A program made the position numbers and the translations under genes. Of a DNA stretch of 64,000 nucleotides, positions 20,504 to 31,497 are shown piece by piece. Under the pieces are notes generated by a model. That model saw only the letters and a list, made by a program, of their open reading frames with translations. It made no database searches and had not been told where the DNA came from. Source of the stretch: Bryopsis sp. KO-2023 (lineage: Eukaryota > Chlorophyta > Ulvophyceae > Bryopsidales > Bryopsidaceae); NCBI GenBank assembly GCA_030272585.1, contig BSYQ01000001.1:9625001-9689000 (forward strand). Direction: 5' to 3'. Positions within the stretch are counted from its first letter, which is position 1, and each line of letters starts with the position of its first letter.

Positions 20504-22903
20504 CTATTCTCTTCCTTTCTGCAACTCTTTTCGTTCTTTCTCTTTAAATGCGCGAAGTATATCTGGTGCGTTAACCAGATTAGCTTCAGGTTCCCAAGTA
20601 GCGTCAAGTAGATCGTATCCTTTCCACAGCACTAGGTATTCGCGATTGCGTTTACCTCTAGCCCTTAGGATATTTTCGACCTCATACTCTACTTCGCTAC
20701 CAATCAACTCTCCTTCTGGAGGTTGTATTTGCCTGCTGTTATCACTCGAGGCGTGATAACGCTTGAACTTAGAAACATGAAACACTGGGTGAATGAGCCA
20801 TGTTTCCGGAAGTTGAACTCTGTAAGCCACCTTTGATATTTTCTCCACAATTTCAAAGGGACCCACAAAGCGACGGCGCAGTTTTGGACTCACTTTGTTC
20901 AAAGCAGCCAACGGAATAAAACGGCTTTTTATCAGGACTTTATCCCCTTTCTCAAAAGCAATATCTTTCCTCTTCTTGTTTGCACTCACACACATTCTGT
21001 GTTGTGCTCTAGAGTAATATGCTTTTGCGGTATCTAAGTCCTGTGCCATCCGTGCTACCATTGTCTTAACTGCTTCCACTTGAAATTGCGTTGCCGTCCC
21101 ACCAATGTTTGGTGTTTCTGGATGGTACCCATACATCAAGTATGCAGGTGCGAACCCTGTACTCGCATTCACTGCATTGTTTGCTGCAAACTATGCTGTA
21201 GGTAAATACTCAACCCACTTATGGGGATACCTCTCAGCATATGGCCTTAAGAAGTTTTCCAAAGTACGTATGGTAACCTCACTCTGCCCATCTGTCTGAG
21301 GGTGGTAAGCTGTACTCATACGAATCTCTGTACCCAGAGCTTTAAAAAGCGTCTGCCAGAACTTGCTGGTAAAGCGAGGGTCTCTATCAGACACAATCAC
21401 TTTAGGTAGGCCATGGTTGCGGTAAACATGTTCGATAAAAAGTTGGGCGTAACCTGCAGCGGTAAGCTCTTTAGTACATGGGGCGAAATGCACAAACTTG
21501 GTAAGTCTATCGACAAAGACAGCTACAGCAGTAAACCCATTGGATGCTGGTAGATCTGTCACCAAGTCAGTGGTAATTTGCTCCCACTTCCGCTCAGGTA
21601 TTGGCAGGGGTTGAAGTAAGCCCATAGGCTTCTGTGTGTCAGCCTTTATTTGTTGGCACACAGGGCATTCGCGCACAAATGCCTTCAACTCATTCATCCA
21701 CCCCTTCCACCAATATCGCCGCGCTAGGATTTCTCCTGTTCGCGCTGGTCCTGTATGGCCTGCTGAAGGTGTCTCATGGCACTCCTTCATAATCTTATTG
21801 CGCTGGCCTTTAGGAACCACCACTTTCTCGACTAATCCTCTCTTTGGGACCGTCCAGAGTATTCCCTCTCTAAGGAAATATCCCTCAACTTCCTCGCCAC
21901 TCTCAAGCTTCCGCAATATCTTCACCAAGGAGTTATCAGCTTGGAGGGCTTGTTTCCACTCGTCTTGGCTTGCTTGATGCACTTGCCAAGTGGAAATGTT
22001 CATCGCAGTTTCCACGGGCTTAGGAACACTGCGGGAGAGAGCATCTGCTAACACATTAGCCTTGCCTTTGATATAGGAGATCTTGGGGTTGATCGAAGTC
22101 AGGTACCCCGCCTCAAGCCATCTTGCTTGGGTTCTAGAAAGGTTCCTCTGCGACAGAATATGCGTCAGAGGTTGGTGGTCAGTGAACACTGTTACTCCAC
22201 CCGCACAACCTTCTAGATAATGTCTCCACTGCACCATCGCATAACATATTGCACACAACTCTTTGTCGTATGGTGCATAGTTAAGCTCGGCAGGCTTGAA
22301 TCTACGTGAGAGGTAAGCTATTGGCTGTAGCCCCTCTCCGTGATCCTGTGTTAACACGGCACCGATGGCCTCATTCGACGCATCAGTGATCACAGTGTAA
22401 GGCAGTGACGCATCTGGAAAAATAAGGACGGGAGCTTGACTTAAACGCTTTTTCAGTTCATTGAATGCGCCACGCTCAACCTGTCCCCATCTCCAGGGAT
22501 GGTCTTTTTTCACTAAGTCATGGAGTGGTCCAGCAACATGTGCAAACTGGGGAATGAATTTCCTGTAGTATGAAACCATTCCAAGGAAACTACGTACATC
22601 GCTAACACTCTGTAGTTCCTTCCACTCCTTCACTGCCTTCACTTTTTGTTCCTGTGGTTCTAACCCACTTCCGCTAATGCGGTAGCCAAGATAGTCTACT
22701 GTTGCGACAGCCAGCTCACTTTTACTTGCCTTAGCAAAAAGCTGATATTCTGCTAGTCGCGACAGGACTTTCTCTAAGTGTTCGGCATGCTGTTCCATGT
22801 TTTCAGAGAAGATGAGTATGTCATCAATAAAGACAACAACAAAATCATCTAAAAACTCTGCGAGTAGGTCTTGCACTAGAGTTTGGAATTGCGCTGGGCA
22901 ATT
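20504..22903 (-). pseudogene. pol: Element A Pol, 3' part: RT end, RNase H, integrase, chromodomain (nonsense codon)
   Basis: Reading from 22903: the RT palm with FIDDILIFS, an RNase H region (VITDASNEAIGAVL and TDHQPLTH), an integrase zinc-binding HHCC region ending CPVCQQIKAD, integrase core Asp residues in TTDLVTDLP and VSDRDPRF, and Glu in GQSEV. A C-terminal chromodomain follows (YLVLWKGYDLLDATWEPE). At 21191-21193 a Glu codon is changed to TAG; copy B keeps Glu there. Everything after is in the same frame and intact, so this is a single inactivating substitution. The first codons of the apparent frame at 22904-22930 belong to the B LTR. Confidence 0.92.
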
Positions 22904-23318
22904 TGATAGTGAAGCTTGTGGGTGACGCAATAGTGGTCGGCTGTGTTGATTGGATTCGTGATAACTTGCTGGCTAACGCAAGTATACTTGTGGGGTTTGT
23001 TGGTTTAGACAACTCTCTAGCTAGCGCGGTTGTGAACGCTACTAGAGCACTTGGGTTGGGAAGTGATTGCGTCAGGCAAACACTTAACACACACACACAC
23101 AAACACACACACAAGCGGGAACACACCAATCCCACGAATCCCGAGTTCTTACAAAATAAAGTGAATGTCAAAACAACGAGTGGGCCTCTTAAGTACCCCT
23201 AAGTGTAGTACGCTGACGCATGCCCCAAACTCTGGGTCTAATCTGTCTTACTCGCGAACCCGCATGCGTCAGCCACCCTCGGCTCTATCCCAAACTACCT
23301 CGTATAGCGCTAAAAGAC
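22904..23318 (-). repeat. 3' LTR of element B (edge trimmed)
   Basis: Matches the 5' LTR of B closely but stops at AAAAGAC, lacking the last bases TAACA. It is joined directly to sequence that in A lies about 2.2 kb away (compare 20211 onward). Confidence 0.9.
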
Positions 23319-23598
23319 CCAACGTTTCGCTCGGTTGGAGTCTCGTCAAGACCACCTCAACACGTCACTTGATAGGGGTTTTCTCGGAACAACCACACTA
23401 TCTCGAATGTGACATCGTTTGCCCGGTTTCTAAAGTACTACTGAAGCTACACTTACTGCGCCAGCCAAATAACTTAGGCACCTAACGCATTAAAGATAAA
23501 GAGTTGGTTTGGAAGTCGACAGAGTTTTTCTAAGGTATCCTTTTTCGCGCCCCCTTGCTATAAGGAGTTCCACCTTAGCCATCAAACACTCTGTTTCC

Positions 23599-25935
23599 CT
23601 ATTCTCTTCCTTTCTGCAACTCTTTTCTTTCTTTCTCTTTAAATGCGCGAAGTATATCTGGTGCGTTAACCAGATTAGCTTCAGGTTCCCAAGTAGCGTC
23701 AAGTAGATCGTATCCTTTCCACAGCACTAGGTATTCACGATTGCGTTTACCTCTAGCCCTTAGGATATTTTCGACCTCATACTCTACTTCGCTACCAATC
23801 AACTCTCCTTCTGGAGGTTGTATTTGCCTGCTGTTATCACTCGAGGCGTGATAACGCTTGAACTTAGAAACATGAAACACTGGGTGAATGAGCCATGTTT
23901 CCGGAAGTTGAACTCTGTAAGCCACCTTTGATATTTTCTCCACAATTTCAAAGGGACCCACAAATCGACGGCGCAGTTTGGGACTCACTTTGTTCAAAGC
24001 AGCCAACGGAATAAAACGGCTTTTTATCAGGACTTTATCCCCTTTCTCAAAAGCAATATCTTTCCTCTTCTTGTTTGCACTCACACACATTCTGTGTTGT
24101 GCTCTAGAGTAATATGCTTTTGCGGTATCTAAGTCCTGTGCCATCCGTGCTACCATAGTCTTAACTGCTTCCACTTGAAATTGCGTTGCCGTCCCACCAA
24201 TGTTTGGCGTTTCTGGATGGTACCCATACATCAAATATGCAGGTGCGAACCCTGTACTCGCATTCACTGCATTGTTTGCTGCAAACTCTGCTGTAGGTAA
24301 ATACTCAACCCACTTATGGGGATACCTCTCAGCATATGGCCTTAGAAAATTTTCCAGAGTACGTATGGTAACCTCACTCTGCCCATCCGTCTGAGGGTGG
24401 TAAGCTGTACTCATACGAATCTCTGTACCCAGAGCTTTAAAAAGCGTCTGCCAGAACTTGCTGGTAAAGCGAGGGTCTCTATCAGACACAATCACTTTAG
24501 GTAGGCCATGGTTGCGGTAAACATGTTCGATAAAAAGTTGGGCGTATCCTGCAGCGGTAATCTCTTTAGTACATGGGGCGAAATGCACAAACTTGGTAAG
24601 TCTATCGACAAAGACAGCTACAGCACTAAACCCATTGGATGCTGGTAGATCTGTCACCAAGTCAGTGGTAATCTGCTCCCACTTCCGCTCAGGTATTGGC
24701 AGGGGTTGAAGTAAGCCCATAGGCTTCTGTGTGTCAGCCTTTATTTGTTGGCACACAGGGCATTCGCGCACAAATGCCTTCAACTCATTCATCCACCCCT
24801 TCCACCAATATCGCCGCGCGAGGATTTCTCCTGTTCGCGCTGGTCCTGTATGGCCTGCTGAAGGTGTCTCATGGCACTCCTTCATGATCTTATTGCGCTG
24901 GCCTTTAGGAACCACCACTTTCTCGACTAATCCTCTCTTTGGGACCGTCCAGAGTATTCCCTCTCTGAGGAAATATCCCTCAACTTCCTCGCCACTCTCA
25001 AGCTTCCGCAATATCTTCACCAAGGAGTTATCAGCTTGGAGGGCTTGTTTCCACTCGTCTTGGCTTGCTTGATGCACTTGCCAAGTGGAAATGTTCATCG
25101 CAGTTTCCACGGGCTTAGGAACACTGCGGGAGAGAGCATCTGCTAACACATTAGCCTTGCCTTTGATATAGGAGATCTTGGGGTTGATCGAAGTCAGGTA
25201 CCCCGCCTCAAGCCATCTTGCTTGGGTTCTAGAAAGGTTCCTCTGCGACAGAATATGCGTCAGAGGTTGGTGGTCAGTGAACACTGTTACTCCACCCGCA
25301 CAACCTTCTAGATAATGTCTCCACTGCACCATCGCATAACATATTGCACACAACTCTTTGTCGTATGGTGCATAGTTAAGCTCGGCAGGCTTGAATCTAC
25401 GTGAGAGGTAAGCTATTGGCTGTAGCCCCTCTCCGTGATCCTGTGTTAACACGGCACCGATGGCCTCATTCGACGCATCAGTGATCACAGTGTAAGGCAG
25501 TGACGCATCTGGAAAAATAAGGACGGGAGCTTGACTTAAACGCTTTTTCAGTTCATTGAATGCGCCACGCTCAACCTGTCCCCATCTCCAGGGATGGTCT
25601 TTTTTCACTAAGTCATGGAGTGGTCCAGCAACATGTGCAAACTGGGGAATGAATTTCCTGTAGTATGAAACCATTCCAAGGAAACTACGTACATCACTAA
25701 CACTCTGTAGTTCCTTCCACTCCTTCACTGCCTTCACTTTTTGTTCCTGTGGTTTTAACCCACTTCCGCTAATGCGGTAGCCAAGATAGTCTACTGTTGC
25801 GACAGCCAGCTCACTTTTACTTGCCTTAGCAAAAAGCTGATATTCTGCTAGTCGCGACAGGACTTTCTCTAAGTGTTCGGCATGCTGTTCCATGTTTTCA
25901 GAGAAGATGAGTATGTCATCGATAAAGACAACAAC
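23599..25935 (-). CDS. pol: Element B Pol, 3' part: RT end, RNase H, integrase, chromodomain
   Basis: This is the continuation of B's Pol after element C. From 25935 it reads VVFIDDILIFSENMEQ, then RNase H, HHCC integrase, the integrase catalytic core (D in VTDLP, D in VSDRDPRF, E in GQSEV) and a chromodomain near the C-terminus (VENILRARGKRNREYLVLWK). Unlike A it keeps Glu at the position corresponding to A's nonsense codon and runs uninterrupted to its stop. The roughly 79 residues upstream of 25935 in the same open frame are LTR and leader of C. In chromoviruses the chromodomain is known to guide integration toward heterochromatin. Confidence 0.93.
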   Translation of the reverse strand, partial: VVVFIDDILIFSENMEQHAEHLEKVLSRLAEYQLFAKASKSELAVATVDYLGYRISGSGLKPQEQKVKAVKEWKELQSVSDVRSFLGMVSYYRKFIPQFAHVAGPLHDLVKKDHPWRWGQVERGAFNELKKRLSQAPVLIFPDASLPYTVITDASNEAIGAVLTQDHGEGLQPIAYLSRRFKPAELNYAPYDKELCAICYAMVQWRHYLEGCAGGVTVFTDHQPLTHILSQRNLSRTQARWLEAGYLTSINPKISYIKGKANVLADALSRSVPKPVETAMNISTWQVHQASQDEWKQALQADNSLVKILRKLESGEEVEGYFLREGILWTVPKRGLVEKVVVPKGQRNKIMKECHETPSAGHTGPARTGEILARRYWWKGWMNELKAFVRECPVCQQIKADTQKPMGLLQPLPIPERKWEQITTDLVTDLPASNGFSAVAVFVDRLTKFVHFAPCTKEITAAGYAQLFIEHVYRNHGLPKVIVSDRDPRFTSKFWQTLFKALGTEIRMSTAYHPQTDGQSEVTIRTLENFLRPYAERYPHKWVEYLPTAEFAANNAVNASTGFAPAYLMYGYHPETPNIGGTATQFQVEAVKTMVARMAQDLDTAKAYYSRAQHRMCVSANKKRKDIAFEKGDKVLIKSRFIPLAALNKVSPKLRRRFVGPFEIVEKISKVAYRVQLPETWLIHPVFHVSKFKRYHASSDNSRQIQPPEGELIGSEVEYEVENILRARGKRNREYLVLWKGYDLLDATWEPEANLVNAPDILRAFKEKERKELQKGRE

Positions 25936-26108
25936 TGATAGTAGTAACTCGGGTTTAGGGGTATTGTGTAGTACAATGGGATGTACGACAGGGTTTATAG
26001 GGCAGGGGGCCCTCCTGTAAAAATTAATCTTCCCAGTGACTCTCTCTCGCTCTCTCTGTGTGTGTGTGTGTGTGTGCTTGTGTCTCGGGGTCCTAGACCC
26101 CCTTATCA
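25936..26108 (+). repeat. 5' LTR of element C
   Basis: TGATAGTAG to CCTTATCA, with a TATA-like GTTTATAGG near 25995 and a CT/TG microsatellite near 26040-26080. Confidence 0.95.
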
Positions 26109-26110
26109 TT

Positions 26111-26122
26111 TGGTTTCGGAGC
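26111..26122 (+). other. Primer-binding site of element C
   Basis: TGGTTTCGGAGC, two bases after the LTR. Confidence 0.9.
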
Positions 26123-26853
26123 AAGGCGAGGCCAGGCGCACCCCACAGGAGAACTCGCGAACCCCCCCTCAAAGATCTGACCTTAGGGATTACTAAATCC
26201 CACAGATCTGGAACTCTGTGTTCCAGGGGTCGCGAGGAGAGCTATCCTTCGAACGACGTGCTCGCGTCGTCGTTCGAAAACGTCAGGCGAAGTCGCAAAA
26301 GAATCGGAGTCCAGTGAACGAATTTCTGGAAACCTACAGATCTGTAGATCTAAAGGAAAACAAGGCGAAAGCACTACAACAGTGCAAGGAGAGCAACGAT
26401 CGGCGTAAACCCGAAACGCGCAGGCGAACAACTGAAAGTGCGAACCGGCGTAGGAAAGAACGTCGTCCGGAACGACCAACTTCCGTCGACTGACGCTTCT
26501 GCCAGTAACACGAAAAACAGTCGTTCTGGCAGGTGACTCATTGTCACTCTTTCCAGCGCGCAATCGGTTACCGCACCGCCTGAGTCACGACTGGTTCTAC
26601 AGTTAGTCGTAGACTGAATCACCGGCCAAGGTACTAACCTAGTCGGCTGACAGAACGCGAACGGGAGAGTAACACCCGACGTTGTCAAGTGTAAAACTCC
26701 TATCTATTTCTGACCTAGTAAGGTTCAAGAAAAGAGAGCGACTAGGAGTGCAACCAGAACTGAAACAAGTTCGCACCCAAGTCACCAGAAAGTTTGGAAA
26801 CTTTCCGGACACACTCCTATTACGTCAAAATTCCAGGAAATTCAAACAAAAAC

Positions 26854-29169
26854 ATGTCCGGCCAGACGCCGCCACAGCTACCACCTATTCCACCTCCTGA
26901 GGAGGAAGAGGTGGTGGATAACCAACTAATTCCCGTGGTTTATCCAGATGTGGTGCACCCACCAGCGCAGCAAATACATGATTTGCAGTGGGACAGACAT
27001 GTACCCGACCAGGTTGAGGAACCGGACGAAGACTTAGACTCGGAACAAGAGTCGGAAGAGTCCGGGGACGAGGAGTATGATGAGGATATGGAGGACGTCC
27101 CGACAATAGAAGTCACCAACATCCTTCACCATGAACATCAGCATATAAACGTCCACCAGCAGGAGGTGCACGTTCATGGTGTGGACGAGGGACAACTTAG
27201 GGACACAGCTGAGCATGTGTATGCCGCTGTCTCCTCGAATGTGCAAGAGGTCGCACAAAACCTGGAAGGACAAGTTCACGAGCAGGTTCAGCGTGCAGAG
27301 TCGACCTTAAAAGGCGACCTGAAAGAGGAATATGAGCAGTTCGTGCTCTATGTCAGGAAGGAGGCCCAGAAGCTGGTCAATCAAAATACTGAGTCTATAG
27401 AAAGACAACAGAAATTGTTAGACCACCAGCACAAATTGCTGGAACAGAATATAAGGTCCACAGAGCGGATCGACAGGAATCTGTTGGGTAAATACGATAA
27501 CGAGGCTATTCTGCAAGAGCGACTCGATCGACTGCAGGAATCAGCCCGTACCCAAGCTGAAGCTGTTGATCAGACCAATGCGCTCAGGGAGAAACAAATT
27601 CTGTCTCTGCAAGCCTCTCTGACAAAAGTTGCTGAAGGTATGCGCCTACAGCAGACAACGCTGGAGAACCTAGCTCGGACTACTGATGAGTCTCGGTGCG
27701 AGCAAGTCGACCACCAAGGCCAGCTAGACACACTCTCAGGCTTGGTAAGCCAGAGCCTAAAAGTGTTGCGGGACTTACACCAAGCCGAAGAACAACGCAA
27801 ACAAAGAAGAGCGGAACGAGGCAGTGTGAGTTCTGATGACACTGCAGGAGGACACAGGTCGATGCAACTGATGGAGAAATTTCTATCAGACGCGACAGAG
27901 AAACAGCAGACTTTGGAAAGTAACCTATCCAAGTATGTTGATTCTAAGTTCAAAGAAACACTGAGTGCGTGGAAAAAACGGGAGAAAGTTCGAGTCCCGG
28001 CTCAGGACCCAGTTGTAGTGGGTATGATGGGAGCAGGAACTGGCACGGTCACTTTGCCGGCCACGACAGCTGCAGCCACAAGCGTTCCTTTTGTGTCATC
28101 CACTCCTCTTACCAGTATCCCATTTCCGGTACCACCTGTTCCGGATTTGAGTACTTTTACTGGTCTAACCACGTTAGGAGGATTGGGTGGTCGCAGCCCA
28201 TCGACAACTGTCGCAGACTCCGTGGGTGGAGGTTCTCCATCTTCCTGGGGTTTATTTACATCCCCAAGAACACGGACGGCATGGAGTCTTGCGCCGCCAC
28301 AAACTATGGCAATGGGCGCACCATTCGGCCAAGCGGGTCAACTTGGCACAGCCAGACCCATACTTAGTGTCCCTGTAACGAGTGTGTTACCACCAACGAC
28401 ATCCATGTTAACACAACCACTGACGACAGTTCCGCTGTCTGTCTTCTATCCAATCCCGGCTCTTAACACCCAACCTGGTATGCAACCAGGAAACCAACCA
28501 GGCACCCAACCAAGTTTGGGACAATCCGTAAACCAATACGGAGCACCTTCCGCGAGTAACCCGTATTACGGGTGGGGTTCTTATCCCTCAACTCCATCAA
28601 GCCAGCCACAGGGTGGAAATCGATCTGGTGGTGGTGGAGGGGGACCCGGAGGTGGACCTGGGGGTGGAGGCGGAGGCGGAGGAGGACCACCTGGAAGTGG
28701 AGGGGGATCTTTCCTTTCCGGACCAGGTGGAGGTGGGGGTGGTGGATGGCCGTACCACCCAGGTGGCGGTGGAGGTGGCGGAGGTGGAGGTGGGGGTCCT
28801 CCAGACCCTAACCAAGGCTTTGCTGCTCCGCAAGATCGCCACGGACGGATTCCGTCATCCGTTCGTATTCCTTTCCCAAAGGCCTTCTCAGGTGATGGTC
28901 AGCGGTGGATCAGGCCGAGAAAGTCGATTTGGAACGCTATCCAGATGGGATACCAAAAAGACTTAGGAAAAGAACACCAAGTAGAACTCCCGGAAAAGCC
29001 TAGGGAAAGTTTCCATCTTTTCCTAGGGAAAGTTTCCATCTTTTCCGGCGAACGGGTTGCTATCTTTTCCCGTGACAGAACTGTAGACGGTTCGCAGGAC
29101 GGGCTAGGGGTCAGTTTTCTTTCCGGGGAGGTTTACCTAACGCACAACTCACACGCTCATAGCGACTGA
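26854..29169 (+). CDS. gag: Element C Gag-like protein (coiled coil, truncated capsid)
   Basis: About 771 residues from the first ATG (MSGQTPPQLP); the frame is open slightly upstream without an ATG. Features: an acidic N-terminus, a long coiled coil (roughly residues 110-390), a Pro/Ser/Thr-rich middle, a glycine tract, then SVRIPFPKAFSGDGQ. That last segment resembles the capsid start [15 protein letters not shown] in element B Gag, and the order coiled coil, glycine tract, capsid start is the same. Capsid homology fades soon after and no zinc knuckle follows, so the C-terminus looks like a deletion junction. A 24-bp direct repeat lies at about 28999-29046. It may co-assemble with full Gag; that is inference. 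Confidence 0.8.
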   Translation: MSGQTPPQLPPIPPPEEEEVVDNQLIPVVYPDVVHPPAQQIHDLQWDRHVPDQVEEPDEDLDSEQESEESGDEEYDEDMEDVPTIEVTNILHHEHQHINVHQQEVHVHGVDEGQLRDTAEHVYAAVSSNVQEVAQNLEGQVHEQVQRAESTLKGDLKEEYEQFVLYVRKEAQKLVNQNTESIERQQKLLDHQHKLLEQNIRSTERIDRNLLGKYDNEAILQERLDRLQESARTQAEAVDQTNALREKQILSLQASLTKVAEGMRLQQTTLENLARTTDESRCEQVDHQGQLDTLSGLVSQSLKVLRDLHQAEEQRKQRRAERGSVSSDDTAGGHRSMQLMEKFLSDATEKQQTLESNLSKYVDSKFKETLSAWKKREKVRVPAQDPVVVGMMGAGTGTVTLPATTAAATSVPFVSSTPLTSIPFPVPPVPDLSTFTGLTTLGGLGGRSPSTTVADSVGGGSPSSWGLFTSPRTRTAWSLAPPQTMAMGAPFGQAGQLGTARPILSVPVTSVLPPTTSMLTQPLTTVPLSVFYPIPALNTQPGMQPGNQPGTQPSLGQSVNQYGAPSASNPYYGWGSYPSTPSSQPQGGNRSGGGGGGPGGGPGGGGGGGGGPPGSGGGSFLSGPGGGGGGGWPYHPGGGGGGGGGGGGPPDPNQGFAAPQDRHGRIPSSVRIPFPKAFSGDGQRWIRPRKSIWNAIQMGYQKDLGKEHQVELPEKPRESFHLFLGKVSIFSGERVAIFSRDRTVDGSQDGLGVSFLSGEVYLTHNSHAHSD

Positions 29170-29464
29170 CAACAGGTGATGGGGACATTGGATCAAGTGA
29201 TGGGTTAATGTCCGACCTGGAGGTCACGTGATTGCGCCGCAGGTGGAACTGAGTTGACATAAGCAAGTTAGGGTAAAATCAAATAGGCACGAACCCGTGT
29301 GGTGACGGTGACCTCCATAGAGTGTCACGTTACCGAGGTACGTTAGCTAATACGCCTAGCGTATCTTAAAGCGGACTTGCGATCATTTTGTCCTGGTTAT
29401 TCTCGGCGCGCATACAGAAAAGTCGGAGACTAGACGGAGAACAAAGCGCAGCCAACAAAAGAGA

Positions 29465-31213
29465 ATGCCAAAGCACAGCCCGATCATGTGGCGCAGTGGT
29501 GATAAGGCGGTTGAGGGAAAGGAGTCGAGTGGAAAACAATTGGGTGGCAGCGGAAAAACGAAAGGCAGTGGCGGCGAGAAAGGCGGAAAAGGAAAAAGTG
29601 GAACTCTCGCCGACGCTTGCCCACCCAGAGGGGAACCCAAACCACTTATCACACCACCTCCTAAGGCGAAACTCATGAAAACTCTCCCAGCTCCTTCGGT
29701 GCTTTCGAAACTTCGGAACTTCGAAACATCGTTGCTGAAAGGCACCTCAAAGATCGTGATCCGTCCACCGACAGAACTGCCGGAAAAACCTAGTTCCAGA
29801 ACAGGAAAAACACTCGACCGGGACGCCGACCCAGCTACTCTCCAAGCTAGGTGTCAACGGTTACAAGACGATGTGTTGGAACTCCGTGCAGAACGCGACG
29901 CACAACGCGCGCGGGCGGATCAGGCAGAGAAGCACTTGAAAAAGTTTGAGGGTGCAGCTCAACGACTCTGCAATCAAGTTAGCCAACTTGAACACGATCT
30001 AAAAATCGCTCAACAAGCGAGGGGAACAGCCGAACAGGAGCTGAGGCAGCTTCAAAAGGAACTCGACACTGCGAACCAGACGCAGAAAAAGCTGCAGTCG
30101 CAGTTGACGAAACAGCAGCCGCACCTGACGTCCACAGACGAAAGGTCGGCCTGGCAAACGGCTGTGTACTCGTCTGAGGCACAGTCCGGGTTGATGAGCC
30201 GGTTGCTCCACAGCGTTCCCGCACGCCTTGGGGACTATGTGGAAAACCTTTGTCGGGCGACGATGGACGACATCATCACGCAGGGTGCTGGAGCTGCTGC
30301 TGCGATCAGAGACGGAGAGGAGCCTGTCTACTACGGCAAAGGGAACGTTCCGGTTAACCACCGGCTAGCCGGGTATGACTATACGCAGGTGGACAGAACG
30401 CTGGAGAGAATCAGAAGTCGTGCACCGGGGCACTTTGAAATTCCCGACGTCGCCGACGATATGATCTCAGAGCCACAACCAAGGAGAATCCGCGATCTGA
30501 CCGGGGGACAGACCGGTGGAAAGACCGACGAAAAGTCGGCGCCCAAGAAAAGGAAGGAGAGAGAGGAAGAGGAGGCGCTCGCCGACATGTCCAAGAGGTT
30601 CAAGGACAGGCGTGGGGAAAAGCCACCGATCTGCTTGTGGTGCTATTCGCCGCCGGCGCTGGCGGATAGCTACGTGATCACCACATGCACGAGCCACACG
30701 GTGTGCCGAACCCACTGGAACCTCATGATTATCCTCGTGCGCTTATACGGGGTGTGGCAGGAGCAGCGAATCGACCCGCCACAGGTTCAGCTGAAGGACC
30801 TACATTTGGACATGCGGGAGCCAGACTTCCAGCCACTCCTTCAGGCTCCACCCACGACCCAGACTCTCACCGAGTGCTATCAGTGCTTGAGAAGGGACAT
30901 GGGCTTTCCGAAAGGCCTTGCCCTGAAGCGCTTGGGTCCGTTGGTGAAAAAGTGGGCGGAGGAGTATGAGAAGCAGGAAAAAGAGAGAACACCCGAACCA
31001 GAAACAAAAGGAGAACAGGATCCAGAACAGGACGAAGGAAAAAGTCCTTCCGTGTCCAGCAGGAGTCCATCCTCGGAGCCCTCGTCTTTGGGACCTCTTC
31101 CTCCACCTTTGGATGAGGATTTCCCTCCTTTGGATGTGGAAGAGGACGAGCCTCCGATCGACTTAGTGGCAGAGCCAGTCGATGAACCAGCTGAACAACC
31201 AGCTGGCGGCTGA
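29465..31213 (+). CDS. Element C ORF3-type protein: coiled coil plus RING-like finger
   Basis: 582 residues from an ATG. A Gly/Lys/Ser-rich N-terminus is followed by a strong coiled coil (about 120-215), a unique middle region, a basic/acidic patch (KKRKEREEEE), then a Cys/His cluster: C390, C393, C408, H411, C414, H417, then C471, C474. The core C-x2-H-x2-C-x2-H followed by Trp and the later C-x2-C match element A ORF3, and the segments after the last pair also align (Lys/Arg-rich, LKR...PL). The C-terminus is acidic and Pro/Ser-rich. Keeping this gene while losing all of pol suggests it is useful to the element. RING assignment is from ligand order only. Confidence 0.8.
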   Translation: MPKHSPIMWRSGDKAVEGKESSGKQLGGSGKTKGSGGEKGGKGKSGTLADACPPRGEPKPLITPPPKAKLMKTLPAPSVLSKLRNFETSLLKGTSKIVIRPPTELPEKPSSRTGKTLDRDADPATLQARCQRLQDDVLELRAERDAQRARADQAEKHLKKFEGAAQRLCNQVSQLEHDLKIAQQARGTAEQELRQLQKELDTANQTQKKLQSQLTKQQPHLTSTDERSAWQTAVYSSEAQSGLMSRLLHSVPARLGDYVENLCRATMDDIITQGAGAAAAIRDGEEPVYYGKGNVPVNHRLAGYDYTQVDRTLERIRSRAPGHFEIPDVADDMISEPQPRRIRDLTGGQTGGKTDEKSAPKKRKEREEEEALADMSKRFKDRRGEKPPICLWCYSPPALADSYVITTCTSHTVCRTHWNLMIILVRLYGVWQEQRIDPPQVQLKDLHLDMREPDFQPLLQAPPTTQTLTECYQCLRRDMGFPKGLALKRLGPLVKKWAEEYEKQEKERTPEPETKGEQDPEQDEGKSPSVSSRSPSSEPSSLGPLPPPLDEDFPPLDVEEDEPPIDLVAEPVDEPAEQPAGG

Positions 31214-31481
31214 GATGGGTTCTGGAGTGACAACGAAAAGCAGACCAAGCCGGAGACCAAGCTACCGTCCAAGCCAGAGACCAAGCCTCAAGACAGAACG
31301 GGGTTTTTCTGTGGGGTTGAGCATGGGTTTGGTTTGGGATTTTTCATCGGTTTGTTTGGGGTTTAGTCTGACCTTTAGTTGGGGTTTTTGTTGTGGGTTT
31401 GTTTGGGGTTTCTTTTTATTCTAGTTCGACCTTTTTCTTTCTTTCTTTCCAGGGTTGTGACGGGTGTGGACACCCTCTCGT

Positions 31482-31497
31482 GGGGGGGGGGACAAAT
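31482..31497 (+). other. Polypurine tract of element C
   Basis: A run of ten or more G followed by ACAAAT directly precedes the 3' LTR. Confidence 0.85.

Noticed and set aside
22904..22930. Start of a new Pol protein at 22930
   Set aside because: The first residues are read from the B LTR; real coding sequence begins at the target duplication.
25936..26172. N-terminal extension of the 857-codon minus-strand frame
   Set aside because: It runs through the LTR and leader of element C and is a fusion created by the insertion.
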